The notes beneath the pieces are model-generated. The model had not been told where the DNA came from and did not search any database. It saw nothing but the letters and a program-made list of their open reading frames with translations. Of a DNA stretch of 36,099 bases, positions 8,271-15,602 are shown in pieces. How positions within the stretch are numbered: the first letter of the stretch is position 1; the number at the start of each line of letters is the position of its first letter. The DNA is from Paracraurococcus ruber (GTDB taxonomy: Bacteria > Pseudomonadota > Alphaproteobacteria > Acetobacterales > Acetobacteraceae): positions 1-36,099 of the forward strand of contig NZ_SMOA01000042.1 in the NCBI RefSeq assembly GCF_004353985.1, written 5' to 3'. Made by a program: the position numbers and the translations under genes.

Positions 8271-8994
8271 CGCGCTGGAGCTGTCCGGGATCGATGCCGG
8301 CTATGGCGCGGTGCGGGTGCTGGAGGATGTCTCGCTGACGGTGCCCGCCGGGCAGACGGTGGTGCTGCTGGGCACCAATGGCAACGGCAAGACCACGCTG
8401 ATGCGCAGCATCATGGGCCAGGTGCGGCCGACGGCGGGCCGCGTGCGGGCGGTCTTCGACGGCGTGGCGACCGACCTGGTGGGGCTCTCGCCCGAGCAGG
8501 TCGTGGAGCTTGGCATCGTGCTGGTGCCGGAGGGGCGGCGGCTGTTTCCGCGCCTGAGCGTGGAGCAGAATCTCCGCCTCGGCGCGTACAGGCCGGTGGC
8601 GCGGGAGAGGCTGGCGGAGAATCTCGCGCTCTGCTTCGAGATGTTCCCGCGGCTGAAGGAACGCCGCGCGCAGCTTGTCGGCAGCATGAGCGGAGGCGAG
8701 CAGCAGATGGTCGCGCTCGGCCGCGCGGTCATGTCGGCGCCGCGCATCCTGCTGGTGGACGAGCCTTCGGTGGGCCTCGCCCCCATCCTGGTGGCGCGGA
8801 CGATGGAGATGATCGCGGAGATGAAGCAGCGGCTCGGCCTGACGGTGCTGATGGCGGAGCAGAATTTCCACCAGGCCGTCCGCATCGCCGACCGGGGATA
8901 TGTGATCGTCCACGGCAAGATGGTGTTCGAGGGCGAGTCGGCCGCCGCCCTGCAGGACAACGAACTCGTCCGAAAAGTCTATCTCGGACTCTGA
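8257..8994 (+). CDS. livF: Branched-chain-type ABC transporter ATPase, LivF family
   Basis: A 245-aa ABC ATPase from the proposed start. Walker A is GTNGNGKTT (39-47), the signature is MSGGEQQ (144-150), Walker B is ILLVDEP (164-170), followed by the LivF-typical SVGLAPILV. The frame is open from an ATG at 8206, deep inside livG, but that would add 17 unrelated Arg/Cys-rich residues. A TTG at 8257 with GAGGGAG six bases upstream gives the normal LivF N-terminus and a 14-base overlap with livG, so I prefer it. It is the last gene of the + strand run; a two-hairpin structure follows at 9005-9058. Confidence 0.93.
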   Translation: MASSSALELSGIDAGYGAVRVLEDVSLTVPAGQTVVLLGTNGNGKTTLMRSIMGQVRPTAGRVRAVFDGVATDLVGLSPEQVVELGIVLVPEGRRLFPRLSVEQNLRLGAYRPVARERLAENLALCFEMFPRLKERRAQLVGSMSGGEQQMVALGRAVMSAPRILLVDEPSVGLAPILVARTMEMIAEMKQRLGLTVLMAEQNFHQAVRIADRGYVIVHGKMVFEGESAAALQDNELVRKVYLGL

Positions 8995-9004
8995 CTCGAG
9001 GTTT

Positions 9005-9058
9005 CCAAAGGCCTTTCGGCCTTTGGCGGGAGAGCGCGAGAGGGCAGAGCCCTCTCGC
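9005..9058. terminator. Paired hairpins between converging genes (bidirectional terminator)
   Basis: Hairpin I is CCAAAGGCC/GGCCTTTGG (9005-9013 and 9018-9026, TTTC loop). Hairpin II is GCGAGAGGGC/GCCCTCTCGC (9036-9045 and 9049-9058, AGA loop). They are joined by CGGGAGAGC. They fill the short gap between the livF stop (8994) and the opposing VOC gene stop (9059), as a terminator for both would. A structurally equivalent pair with other stem sequences lies at 14866-14922. Confidence 0.7.
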
Positions 9059-9943
9059 TTAGGCGGGCGGCATCGCCCAGGCCAGTTCCTCGTGCCCGGT
9101 CGCATAGATCAGGTTGGTCGTCGCGGGATTCCGGTTCACCAGCTTGCGCATGAACAGCGGATGCGTGGTGGACCGGCATTCGTGCTCCACCTCGAACAGC
9201 AGCTTGCCGTTGTCCGGGTCCACCAGCTTGATGAAGCGGTACTGGTGGGCGCTGTCCTCCTGGCTGATCAGCCCGCGTTCGGCGAGTTTCGCGTGCACGC
9301 CGCCGAAATCGACGAAGGCCAGCTGGATGTGGTGGCCGTCATAGGCCGGCTGCGGCGCGTCGGTCTCGCGGAAGGTCAGGTATTGCCCCGGCGCGACCAG
9401 CACGCGGGCGACGCCGTCCACCACCGCGGCGGGGGCCGACACGATCTCCCGGTAGAAGCGGACGATGCCGTCCAGCGTGCCGGGGGCGACGTCGAACTCG
9501 ACATAGGGGATGCCGAGGAGGATGCGGCCGAAGCGGTCGGCATCCGGCGCATGGCAGCGGATGCGGTTGCCCCAGGGGCAGGTGACCGCGACATGGTCCT
9601 CCCGCTCCTCGAAGGAATAGAGCGTCCCGTCCAGCCAGCGGCGGGCGGTCTGCAGGCGGTGGAGGAGCTGCTCGCGGTTCGGCAGCACCAGGCCGATGCT
9701 GCCGCGCAGCCGCTGCGCCGGGCCGGTCGGCAGGTGGAACTGGCTGACGCCGGCATTGGCCCACATGTTCTCGATGCCCGTCACCAGGTACGGGTCGCGC
9801 GTCAGGCCCAGCGCCGAGATGTAGAAGGCGGTCGCCTTCAGCTGGTCGGGCACGCGCAGGTTCACATGCTGCAGCTCGACCGAGTTGCCGAGGGATTCCT
9901 CGGTGCGGTTCCAGGGGCAGTCCGGCTTGGTCATGCCGTCCAT
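9059..9943 (-). CDS. VOC-family protein, extradiol (catechol 2,3-) dioxygenase-like
   Basis: A 294-aa protein of the vicinal-oxygen-chelate fold with two beta-alpha-beta-beta-beta modules. The start is the ATG at 9943, with AGGAGGGA upstream on the minus strand; the frame continues open for 23 more codons to a start at 10012, which lacks such a site. Candidate metal ligands are His26 (ELQHVNLRV), His204 or His205 (DGHHIQLAF) and Glu251 (KLLFEVEHE), the His-His-Glu pattern of extradiol dioxygenases. Modules are about residues 22-135 and 143-255. The divergence from classical XylE-type enzymes is considerable, so glyoxalase- or isomerase-like chemistry is also possible. It lies 71 bases downstream of an alpha/beta hydrolase on the same strand, a pairing typical of meta-cleavage routes. 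Confidence 0.8.
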   Translation of the reverse strand: MDGMTKPDCPWNRTEESLGNSVELQHVNLRVPDQLKATAFYISALGLTRDPYLVTGIENMWANAGVSQFHLPTGPAQRLRGSIGLVLPNREQLLHRLQTARRWLDGTLYSFEEREDHVAVTCPWGNRIRCHAPDADRFGRILLGIPYVEFDVAPGTLDGIVRFYREIVSAPAAVVDGVARVLVAPGQYLTFRETDAPQPAYDGHHIQLAFVDFGGVHAKLAERGLISQEDSAHQYRFIKLVDPDNGKLLFEVEHECRSTTHPLFMRKLVNRNPATTNLIYATGHEELAWAMPPA

Positions 9944-10014
9944 CGTCTCGTCCCTCCTGCTCAGAGACCGTGAAGCTATCGACTCTGCGACGGCAGGCCT
10001 GCCGTCAGCCACTC

Positions 10015-10965
10015 TCAGGCCCGGCGGACGGAGCGCGCCAGCGCCGCCAGCTCGCGGTTGAAGCGCGGCGCATCCTCCCAGAAGGGGGCGTGGCCGATGC
10101 CGTCATAGACCGAAAGCGTCGCGCCCGGCACGACGCCGGCGGTGTAGCGGCCCATGGACACATCCACCGCCTTGTCCAGCGCGCCGTGCGTCACCAGCAC
10201 GGGGATGTCGAGCGCCTTCAGCCGCGCCTCGATGTCCAGCGGCCGTCCCTGCAGCGCCATGCGGACATGCCGCGGCACCATCATGTTGAAGGCCAGCATG
10301 GTCTCGAAGTCGGACGCGGTGGGCTGCAGCTCGAAGCATTCGCGCAGGAAGGCGACGGTGCCGCGGATGGCGGTGGCAGGGTCGTCCGACAGGCCGGTGG
10401 CCGGCGTGTTGAAGCGGCCGGCGCGGCCGAAGCGCTTCGGATCGGCGACCGAGGCGGTGGCGCCCACCCAGTTCATCGCGCCCAGCGCGGCATGGCCATG
10501 GGCGTTCAGGTAGTCCCCCATCACCCGCCCGCCATAGGACCAGCCGACCAGCACCGGCTTCGAGAGGGAAAGCTGGTCGATCACCGACTTCACGTCGTCG
10601 GCCCAGACCTGGCCGGGCTTGTAGTGCTGGTCGCCCTCCGGCTTGCCGCTCATCCCATGGCCGCGCAGGTCGATCGCCACCAGGCGGAATTCCCGCGCCA
10701 GGTCGGGGTCGCGGGTCTGCCGGTCCCAGGACATGGCCGCCTGCTGGTAGCCATGCACCAGCAGGATCGCCTGGCCCTGCGGGTTGCCATACTCGTAGGC
10801 GGCGATCGTCACGCCATCCGGCGCGCGGACGGCATGGCGGCGATAGGGCAGCGCAGGCGCGGCCGGCGGCGTCTGCGCCTGTGCCAGCCGGATGGGCGCG
10901 GCAGGCAGGGCGGCGGCGCCGACCCCGGCCAGGCCTGCGGACATGATGCTTCGGCGATCCTGCAA
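10015..10965 (-). CDS. Alpha/beta hydrolase with export leader
   Basis: A 316-aa alpha/beta-fold hydrolase. Ser143 lies in the nucleophile elbow GWSYGG, the oxyanion strand is LLVHGYQQ (about 68-75), and the likely acid and base are Asp264 (THGALDKA) and His292 (GIGHAPFW). The N-terminus has a twin-arginine-like leader (DRRSIMSAGLAGVGAAAL, then an AQAQ cleavage region near residue 31), so the mature enzyme should be periplasmic. The start is TTG at 10965 with GGGGAGGGGA directly upstream; an ATG at 10944 would lose the RR motif. Typical substrates are esters, haloperoxidase-type substrates or ring-fission products; none can be chosen here. It is likely co-transcribed with the VOC gene and diverges from the TctC gene at 11136. 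Confidence 0.85.
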   Translation of the reverse strand: MQDRRSIMSAGLAGVGAAALPAAPIRLAQAQTPPAAPALPYRRHAVRAPDGVTIAAYEYGNPQGQAILLVHGYQQAAMSWDRQTRDPDLAREFRLVAIDLRGHGMSGKPEGDQHYKPGQVWADDVKSVIDQLSLSKPVLVGWSYGGRVMGDYLNAHGHAALGAMNWVGATASVADPKRFGRAGRFNTPATGLSDDPATAIRGTVAFLRECFELQPTASDFETMLAFNMMVPRHVRMALQGRPLDIEARLKALDIPVLVTHGALDKAVDVSMGRYTAGVVPGATLSVYDGIGHAPFWEDAPRFNRELAALARSVRRA

Positions 10966-11135
10966 GGTCCCCTCCCCGGGGCTTTATCGTGGCAGGCTCG
11001 CATGCCGGGCGGCGGCGCGGCAAGCCGGCCGGACGGGCGCGGCCTGCCCTGCCCCGGCCCCCCGGCTTCGTGCTTGCGCCGCGCCGGCGGCCCTTGGCAG
11101 GCTTGCCGGCACAAGAAGGACGCGGGAGGAAGACG

Positions 11136-12125
11136 ATGCCGAACAAGCCTGGCCGCCGGCGCCTGCTCGCCGGCCTCGGCATGCTGCCGCTGGCGCGGCC
11201 CGCCCCCGCCCAGACCGCGGCGGACCCGGCCTATCCCAGCCGCCCCATCCGCGTGGTCATCGGCTTCCCGCCCGGGGGCGGGGTGGACACGCTGGCGCGG
11301 CCGACCTTCCAGCGCCTGGGCGACCGGCTGGGCGTCTCGATCCTCATCGACAACCGCGCCGGCAACAACGGCAACATCGCCATGGACCATGTCGCGAAGT
11401 CGCCGGCCGATGGCTACACGCTGTTCTTCGGCAATGTCGGCAACTACACCACGCATGCGCTCTTCCCGAACCTGGGCTTCGATACGCTGCGGGACTTCGC
11501 CTTTGTCGGCCAGGTGACGATGGGGCCGCTGGCCATCGCGGTGCCGGCCGACTTCCCGGCGCGCACCTTGCAGGACCTGATGGACATGGCCCGCGCCCGG
11601 CCGGGCATGCTGAACATGGGCTCCGGCGGGTCGGGCGGCGTGCCGCATTTCGCCTTCGAGCAGTTCAAGCGCATGGCCGATCTCGACATCGTCCATGTGC
11701 CCTATCGCGGCAGCGGCCCGGCCTTCCAGGACCTCGTGGCCGGCCGGGTGCAGATGATGATCGACGGCTATTCGCTGATGAAGGGCGGGCATGAGGCGGG
11801 GCGGGTGCGGGTGCTCGCCCTCACCTCCCGCCGGCGGCATCCCAGCCTGCCGGACGTCCCGACGGTGGATGAGGCGGGGCTGCCCGGCTACGAATTCACC
11901 TCCTGGTCGGCGCTGGCGGCGCCGGCGGGCACGCCGCCCGCCATCCTCCGGCGGCTGGAGGACGGGCTGGGCTGGGTGATGGAGAACAGCGACCTGCCGC
12001 GGGTGATCCTCGGCTTCGCCAATTTCCCGCGCTTCGCCACGGGGGCGGAGGTGCGGGAACGCCTGGTGCGCGACCGCGAGAGCTGGACGCGCATGGCGAA
12101 GGAAGCGGGGATCGTGGCGGATTGA
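11136..12125 (+). CDS. Tripartite tricarboxylate transporter receptor, TctC/Bug family (copy 1)
   Basis: A 329-aa periplasmic receptor. It starts at the ATG at 11136 with GGGAGGA five bases upstream. A leader with RRR (MPNKPGRRRLLAGLGMLPLA) ends near PAPAQTAA. The mature protein begins YPSRPIRVVIGFPPGGGVDT, the conserved first strand and ligand-binding loop, and continues with SPADGYTLFFG, VPYRGSGPAFQDLVAGRVQMM and PTVDEAGLPGYE, all Bug-family hallmarks. Such proteins bind small carboxylates for a TctAB permease; none is encoded in the window, so it must use a distant permease or act as an orphan receptor. A strong hairpin follows at 12132. Confidence 0.92.
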   Translation: MPNKPGRRRLLAGLGMLPLARPAPAQTAADPAYPSRPIRVVIGFPPGGGVDTLARPTFQRLGDRLGVSILIDNRAGNNGNIAMDHVAKSPADGYTLFFGNVGNYTTHALFPNLGFDTLRDFAFVGQVTMGPLAIAVPADFPARTLQDLMDMARARPGMLNMGSGGSGGVPHFAFEQFKRMADLDIVHVPYRGSGPAFQDLVAGRVQMMIDGYSLMKGGHEAGRVRVLALTSRRRHPSLPDVPTVDEAGLPGYEFTSWSALAAPAGTPPAILRRLEDGLGWVMENSDLPRVILGFANFPRFATGAEVRERLVRDRESWTRMAKEAGIVAD

Positions 12126-12131
12126 GCGGCC

Positions 12132-12163
12132 CGGGCGGTGCGCGGCAGGCCATGCACCGCCCG
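12132..12163 (+). terminator. Hairpin after TctC copy 1
   Basis: A 10-bp perfect stem (CGGGCGGTGC with GCACCGCCCG, 12132-12141 and 12154-12163) with a 12-base loop begins six bases after the TctC stop codon. There is no clear U-tract, so it could be an attenuated or factor-assisted terminator or an mRNA 3'-end stabiliser. Confidence 0.5.
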
Positions 12164-12230
12164 TGGCATGGCCCTCTGCCGCGGGCCGGAGCGGGTCGCG
12201 GCGCGTGGATCCGCCCCGGATGACCTTGAG

Positions 12231-12327
12231 CGGATCGCGGAGCGCCGTGAACGGCCCGGAGCGTGACTCTGCCCTGAAAACAACACGCTACAGCGGCGCG
12301 GCGTTCAATTCTGAAACTAAGCCGCTG
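12231..12327. repeat. Dispersed intergenic repeat, copy A
   Basis: This 97-base stretch matches 32512-32608 without gaps at 87 of 97 positions (counted by eye). It contains nested inverted repeats: GCCGT-GA-ACGGC, AGCGTG with CACGCT, and CAGCGGC with GCCGCTG; the ends form a short terminal inverted repeat (AGCGG at 12229, CCGCT at 12322). It lies in the 310-bp gap (12126-12435) between two converging TctC genes. No reading frame is evident in it. The rest of the gap holds the terminator hairpin at 12132 and otherwise unremarkable GC-rich sequence. Confidence 0.8.
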
Positions 12328-12435
12328 GAGCCTGGGGCGGCCGGGGCGTTCGGAGGCACGCAGAAGCCGCTGCTGGCGCCGCAGGGATGCGGCGCGCGGT
12401 TCCCGGGCGGGCCGCGACACGGCCCGCGCTGGGGT

Positions 12436-13416
12436 TCAGTCGGCGTATTGCCCGGCCGCCTGGATGATCGGCCGCCACTTGGCGGTGTCGGCCTGCCAGA
12501 AGCGGCGATGCGCGTCCGGCGTCGCCATCTCCTGCGCCACCGGCGCGGTGCCCAGCTCGGCGAAGCGGGCGACCAGCTTGGGATCGCGCAGCGCCACCTG
12601 CAGCGCCTGGGAGAGGCGCTGGGTCACCGCCGCCGGCGTGCCCTTCGGCGCGTACAGCCCGTGCCAGACGGTGATCTGGAATTCCGGCAGCCCGCCCTCG
12701 GCCGAGGTCGGGACATTCGGCAGCGGCGACAGGCGCTGCGGCGTGGTGACGGAGAAGACCTTCACCGCGCCGCTGTTGATCTGCTCGGTCGTGTTGGTGG
12801 TCTGGTCGCAGAGCAGGTCCACCCGGCCGGCGAGCAATTCCTGCATGGCCGGCGCGGTGCCGCGGAAGGGCACGGTGGTCATGGGCGTGTCGACCGCCTT
12901 CATCAGCAGCAGGCCGCAGAGATGGCTGGCGGCGCCGATGCCGGCATTGGCGTAGTTCAGCTTCTCCTTGTCGCGGCGGATGACGGCGATGGCCTCGGCC
13001 AGGGTATTGGCCGGGAAGTCCTTGCGCGCCACCAGGGTCATCGGCACCTCGGTGACCAGGCCCACCGTCTCGAACCCGCCGACCGGGTCATAGGCCAGGC
13101 GGCGGTACAGCGTCGGCGCCGTCGACATGCCGATATGGTGCAGCAGCAGGGTGTAGCCGTCCGGCCGGGCCTGGGCGACGCGCTGGGCGCCGATGGTGCC
13201 GCCGGCGCCGCCGGCATTCTCCACCACGATGGTCTGGCCCAGGTCGCGGCCCATCGCCTCCGCCGCCAGTCGCGCCACCGTGTCGGTCGGGCCGCCGGCA
13301 GCGAAGGGGACGATCATGGTGATGGGGCGGGCCGGGTATTGCTGCGCGGCCACGGGGGCGGCGGCGAGGCCCGTGGCGGCCAGGGCGAGCAGCGCCCGGC
13401 GGGCGAGGCGGGACAT
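12436..13416 (-). CDS. Tripartite tricarboxylate transporter receptor, TctC/Bug family (copy 2)
   Basis: A 326-aa receptor on the minus strand, starting at the ATG at 13416 with GAGGAG upstream. The Sec-type leader (MSRLARRALLALAATGLAAA) is cleaved near APVAAQQ. The mature start YPARPITMIVPFAAGGPTD is the family signature; ARPDGYTLLLHHIG, VPFRGTAPAMQELLAGRVDL and VPTSAEGGLPEF follow in family order. Differences from the other two copies in the ligand loops suggest a different carboxylate ligand. It converges with copy 1 and is followed upstream on its strand by copy 3 (297-bp gap, no gene seen there), so copies 2 and 3 may have separate promoters. Confidence 0.92.
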   Translation of the reverse strand: MSRLARRALLALAATGLAAAPVAAQQYPARPITMIVPFAAGGPTDTVARLAAEAMGRDLGQTIVVENAGGAGGTIGAQRVAQARPDGYTLLLHHIGMSTAPTLYRRLAYDPVGGFETVGLVTEVPMTLVARKDFPANTLAEAIAVIRRDKEKLNYANAGIGAASHLCGLLLMKAVDTPMTTVPFRGTAPAMQELLAGRVDLLCDQTTNTTEQINSGAVKVFSVTTPQRLSPLPNVPTSAEGGLPEFQITVWHGLYAPKGTPAAVTQRLSQALQVALRDPKLVARFAELGTAPVAQEMATPDAHRRFWQADTAKWRPIIQAAGQYAD

Positions 13417-13713
13417 GCGGAACTCCTCTTCGGTGCCGGCGGCCGGGCCGCGCGGTCTTCGGTGCGCGGCTGGTCGGATACCGGGACGCGGCTGTCAACT
13501 ATGCAATGCGGCGGTCATTCGTTCCTCGCGGCGCATCAAGCCCGCGTGTCCCGGACCGGGCGCCACGCGACGGAGGGCGCTGCCGGAAGGGCGGGTGCGC
13601 TCGCCCGGCGGGCGCCGATCCAGGCCCCCGCGCGTGCCGCGGCCGCCGGCGTCCGGGCATTCGCGCCCGCCCGCGATCCGCCCCGGCCCGCGCGGCGATC
13701 CCGGCCGCGGACC

Positions 13714-14682
13714 TCAATCCGGCTGGACGCCCGCGGCGCGCAGCAGGGCGATGCCCCGGTCCATCTCCCGCCGCATCCAGGCCATCAGCGCCGCCTGGGT
13801 CCCGGCTTCCGGCAGCGGCTGCACGCCCAGCTCCGCCAGGCGGGCCGCCGCCCGGTCGCGCGATGCGGCGATCGCCATCCCCAGGGCGGCGAGGACCGCC
13901 GGCGGGGTGCGGGCCGGCGCCAGCGCCACCAGCCAGGATTCCGCGCGGAATTCCGGCAGCCCGGCCTCGGCGGCGGTCGGCACCTCCGGCAGGCCGGCGA
14001 AGCGCTGCGGCCCGGCGATGGCCAGCCCCCGCACCGTGCCGCCGCGGACATGCCCGCCGGCCGAGGCCACCGGGTCCACGGTGAAGATCGCCTCGCCGGT
14101 GATCACCGCCTGCATGGCCGGGCCGCCGCCGCGGTAATGCACCGGCTGGATGTCCGTGCCGGTGACGGCGCGGAACACCTCGCCCGCGACATGCACGGCG
14201 CTGCCGATGCCGGCGCTGGCGAAATGGTGCCGCCCCGGCTCCGCCCGCAGCCGCGCCACCAGTTCGGCCAGGGTCGCCAGGCCGGATCGGGGGTTCACGA
14301 CCAGCACCTGCGGGATGCGGCCGATCATGGCGATGCCGCTGAAATCCGCGATGGGGTCCACCGGCGGCCGCGCCACCAGCGCCGGCGCCAGCACATGGCC
14401 GTTGGAGTGGATGAGGATGGTCTGGCCATCCGGCGCCGCCTTCGCCACGGCATCCATGCCGACCAGGCCGGCGGCGCCGCCCGGCCGGTTCTCCACCACC
14501 CAGGGCTGGCCGAGCGCGCCACCCGCCGCTTCCGCCACCACCCGCGCGACCACGTCGGTGGTGCCGCCGGGGGCGAAGGGGACGACGACGCGCACCGGGC
14601 GGTCCGGCCGCCAGCCCTCCGGCGCCTGGGCGCGGGCGGCGGCGGGCAGCGCGGCAAGGGTCAGCAGGTGGCGGCGGCGCAT
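13714..14682 (-). CDS. Tripartite tricarboxylate transporter receptor, TctC/Bug family (copy 3)
   Basis: A 322-aa receptor. The ATG at 14682 with GGGAGAGGA upstream gives the leader MRRRHLLTLAALPAAARAQ; an earlier start at 14715 is open but poorer. The mature chain reads PDRPVRVVVPFAPGGTTDVV, then APDGQTILIHSNG, VHYRGGGPAMQAVITGEAIF and VPTAAEAGLPEFR, in family order. It is divergently arranged with the NIPSNAP gene across a hairpin-rich spacer (14683-14985). Like the other two copies it has no TctA or TctB neighbour here. Ligand unknown. Confidence 0.92.
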   Translation of the reverse strand: MRRRHLLTLAALPAAARAQAPEGWRPDRPVRVVVPFAPGGTTDVVARVVAEAAGGALGQPWVVENRPGGAAGLVGMDAVAKAAPDGQTILIHSNGHVLAPALVARPPVDPIADFSGIAMIGRIPQVLVVNPRSGLATLAELVARLRAEPGRHHFASAGIGSAVHVAGEVFRAVTGTDIQPVHYRGGGPAMQAVITGEAIFTVDPVASAGGHVRGGTVRGLAIAGPQRFAGLPEVPTAAEAGLPEFRAESWLVALAPARTPPAVLAALGMAIAASRDRAAARLAELGVQPLPEAGTQAALMAWMRREMDRGIALLRAAGVQPD

Positions 14683-14745
14683 GGCGGTCCTCTCCCGGTT
14701 CGTTGCGCGGCGCATGGCAGCAAGGCACCGGCGCGTCCAGGGCCA

Positions 14746-14922
14746 CGGGAGGGGCTTTGGCCTTCCCGCACCGACCCCACCGGGGCCTCCGGCGAGGCCC
14801 CTTGCCCCGGCAGTGGTTCAATCGCCATGGGAGGGGCCCCTCCCATGGCGATCAATCAGACCGGTCCAGGGGTCGCCTGACCCCTGGTGGCGGGAACGCG
14901 AGGGGGGCGACGGCCCCCTCGC
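14746..14922. repeat. Cluster of five hairpins in a divergent spacer
   Basis: The 303-bp spacer 14683-14985 has no gene but contains, in order: CGGGAGGG/CCTTCCCG (14746-14768, one G-T pair); GGGGCCTC/GAGGCCCC (14782-14801, CGGC loop); a perfect 32-bp palindrome (14821-14852); CCAGGGGTC/GACCCCTGG (14866-14887, GCCT loop); and GCGAGGGGG/CCCCCTCGC (14898-14922). The last two form the same two-hairpin arrangement as 9005-9058, including the shared linker TGGCGGGA. Terminator-like structures between divergent genes are unexpected unless an intervening gene was lost or the element is a mobile repeat. Confidence 0.7.
14821..14852. repeat. Perfect 32-bp palindrome
   Basis: The half-site is ATCGCCATGGGAGGGG, followed directly by its exact reverse complement, with no spacer. 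It can act as a cruciform, a zero-loop hairpin or a symmetric protein site. The half-site contains an NcoI-type CCATGG, so each arm holds a smaller palindrome. It lies 134 bases from the NIPSNAP start and 139 from the TctC copy 3 start. Confidence 0.85.
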
Positions 14923-14985
14923 CCGCGGTTGCGCCCCGGGCAGCGCCCCTGCACCATCCGCGCACATCGCGCCCGGGGGCCGTCC

Positions 14986-15597
14986 ATGCAGCGTTTCGAA
15001 CTTGCCTTCCTCTCCACCACCATCGGCGCCGCGCCCAAGGCCGCGCCGGCGATCGAGGCCTGGGCGAAGGAGGGGAAGGGCAGGCTGCACGCCGTCTGGG
15101 CCTCCGAGGTCGGGCTGCTCAACCAGATCCTGGTGCTGCGCAGCTTCGCCGATGACGCGGCGATGGCGGCCGAGAAGCAGCGCGCGCTGACCAGCAGCAG
15201 CCCCTTCGGCTGCGGCGAATGGCTCACCGGCCTGTCGATGGACGGCTATGCCCCCTTCCCCTTCATCCCGCCGGTGCCGGAGGGCGGCGATCTCGGCCCG
15301 GTCTATGAAGTGCGCAGCTACATCTTCAAGACCGGCGGCCTGGCGCCGACCATGGCCGCCTGGCAGGAGCAATTGCCGGCGCGGCTGGAGCTTTCGCCGC
15401 TGGTCGTCGCCATGCATGCCGTGGATGGGCCGCCGCGCTTCACCCATATCTGGGCCTACAAGTCGATGAACGACCGGCTGGCGATCCGCGCCGACGCCAT
15501 CGCCCGCGGCATCTGGCCGCCCAAGGGCGGGCCGACCTGGCTGCAGGAGATGCGCAGCACGCTCTGCCTGCCGACCGCCGTCTCGCCCCTGAAGTAG
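14986..15597 (+). CDS. NIPSNAP family protein
   Basis: A 203-aa protein with two ferredoxin-like halves. The second half opens with GPVYEVRSYIFKTGGL, the family's 'E-x-R-x-Y' strand, and continues APTMAAWQEQLPARLELSPL and FTHIWAYKSMNDRLAIRADA, the usual NIPSNAP helix and strand pattern. The first half (MQRFELAFLSTTIGAAPKAA) is more divergent. The ATG at 14986 starts the fold correctly; the frame is open further left. The upstream site (GGGGGC) is weak. Members of this family are cytoplasmic, dimeric and of unclear function, often near catabolic enzymes. It is followed after five bases by the TIM-barrel gene, so the two are almost certainly one transcription unit. Confidence 0.82.
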   Translation: MQRFELAFLSTTIGAAPKAAPAIEAWAKEGKGRLHAVWASEVGLLNQILVLRSFADDAAMAAEKQRALTSSSPFGCGEWLTGLSMDGYAPFPFIPPVPEGGDLGPVYEVRSYIFKTGGLAPTMAAWQEQLPARLELSPLVVAMHAVDGPPRFTHIWAYKSMNDRLAIRADAIARGIWPPKGGPTWLQEMRSTLCLPTAVSPLK

Positions 15598-15602
15598 GCG
15601 GG

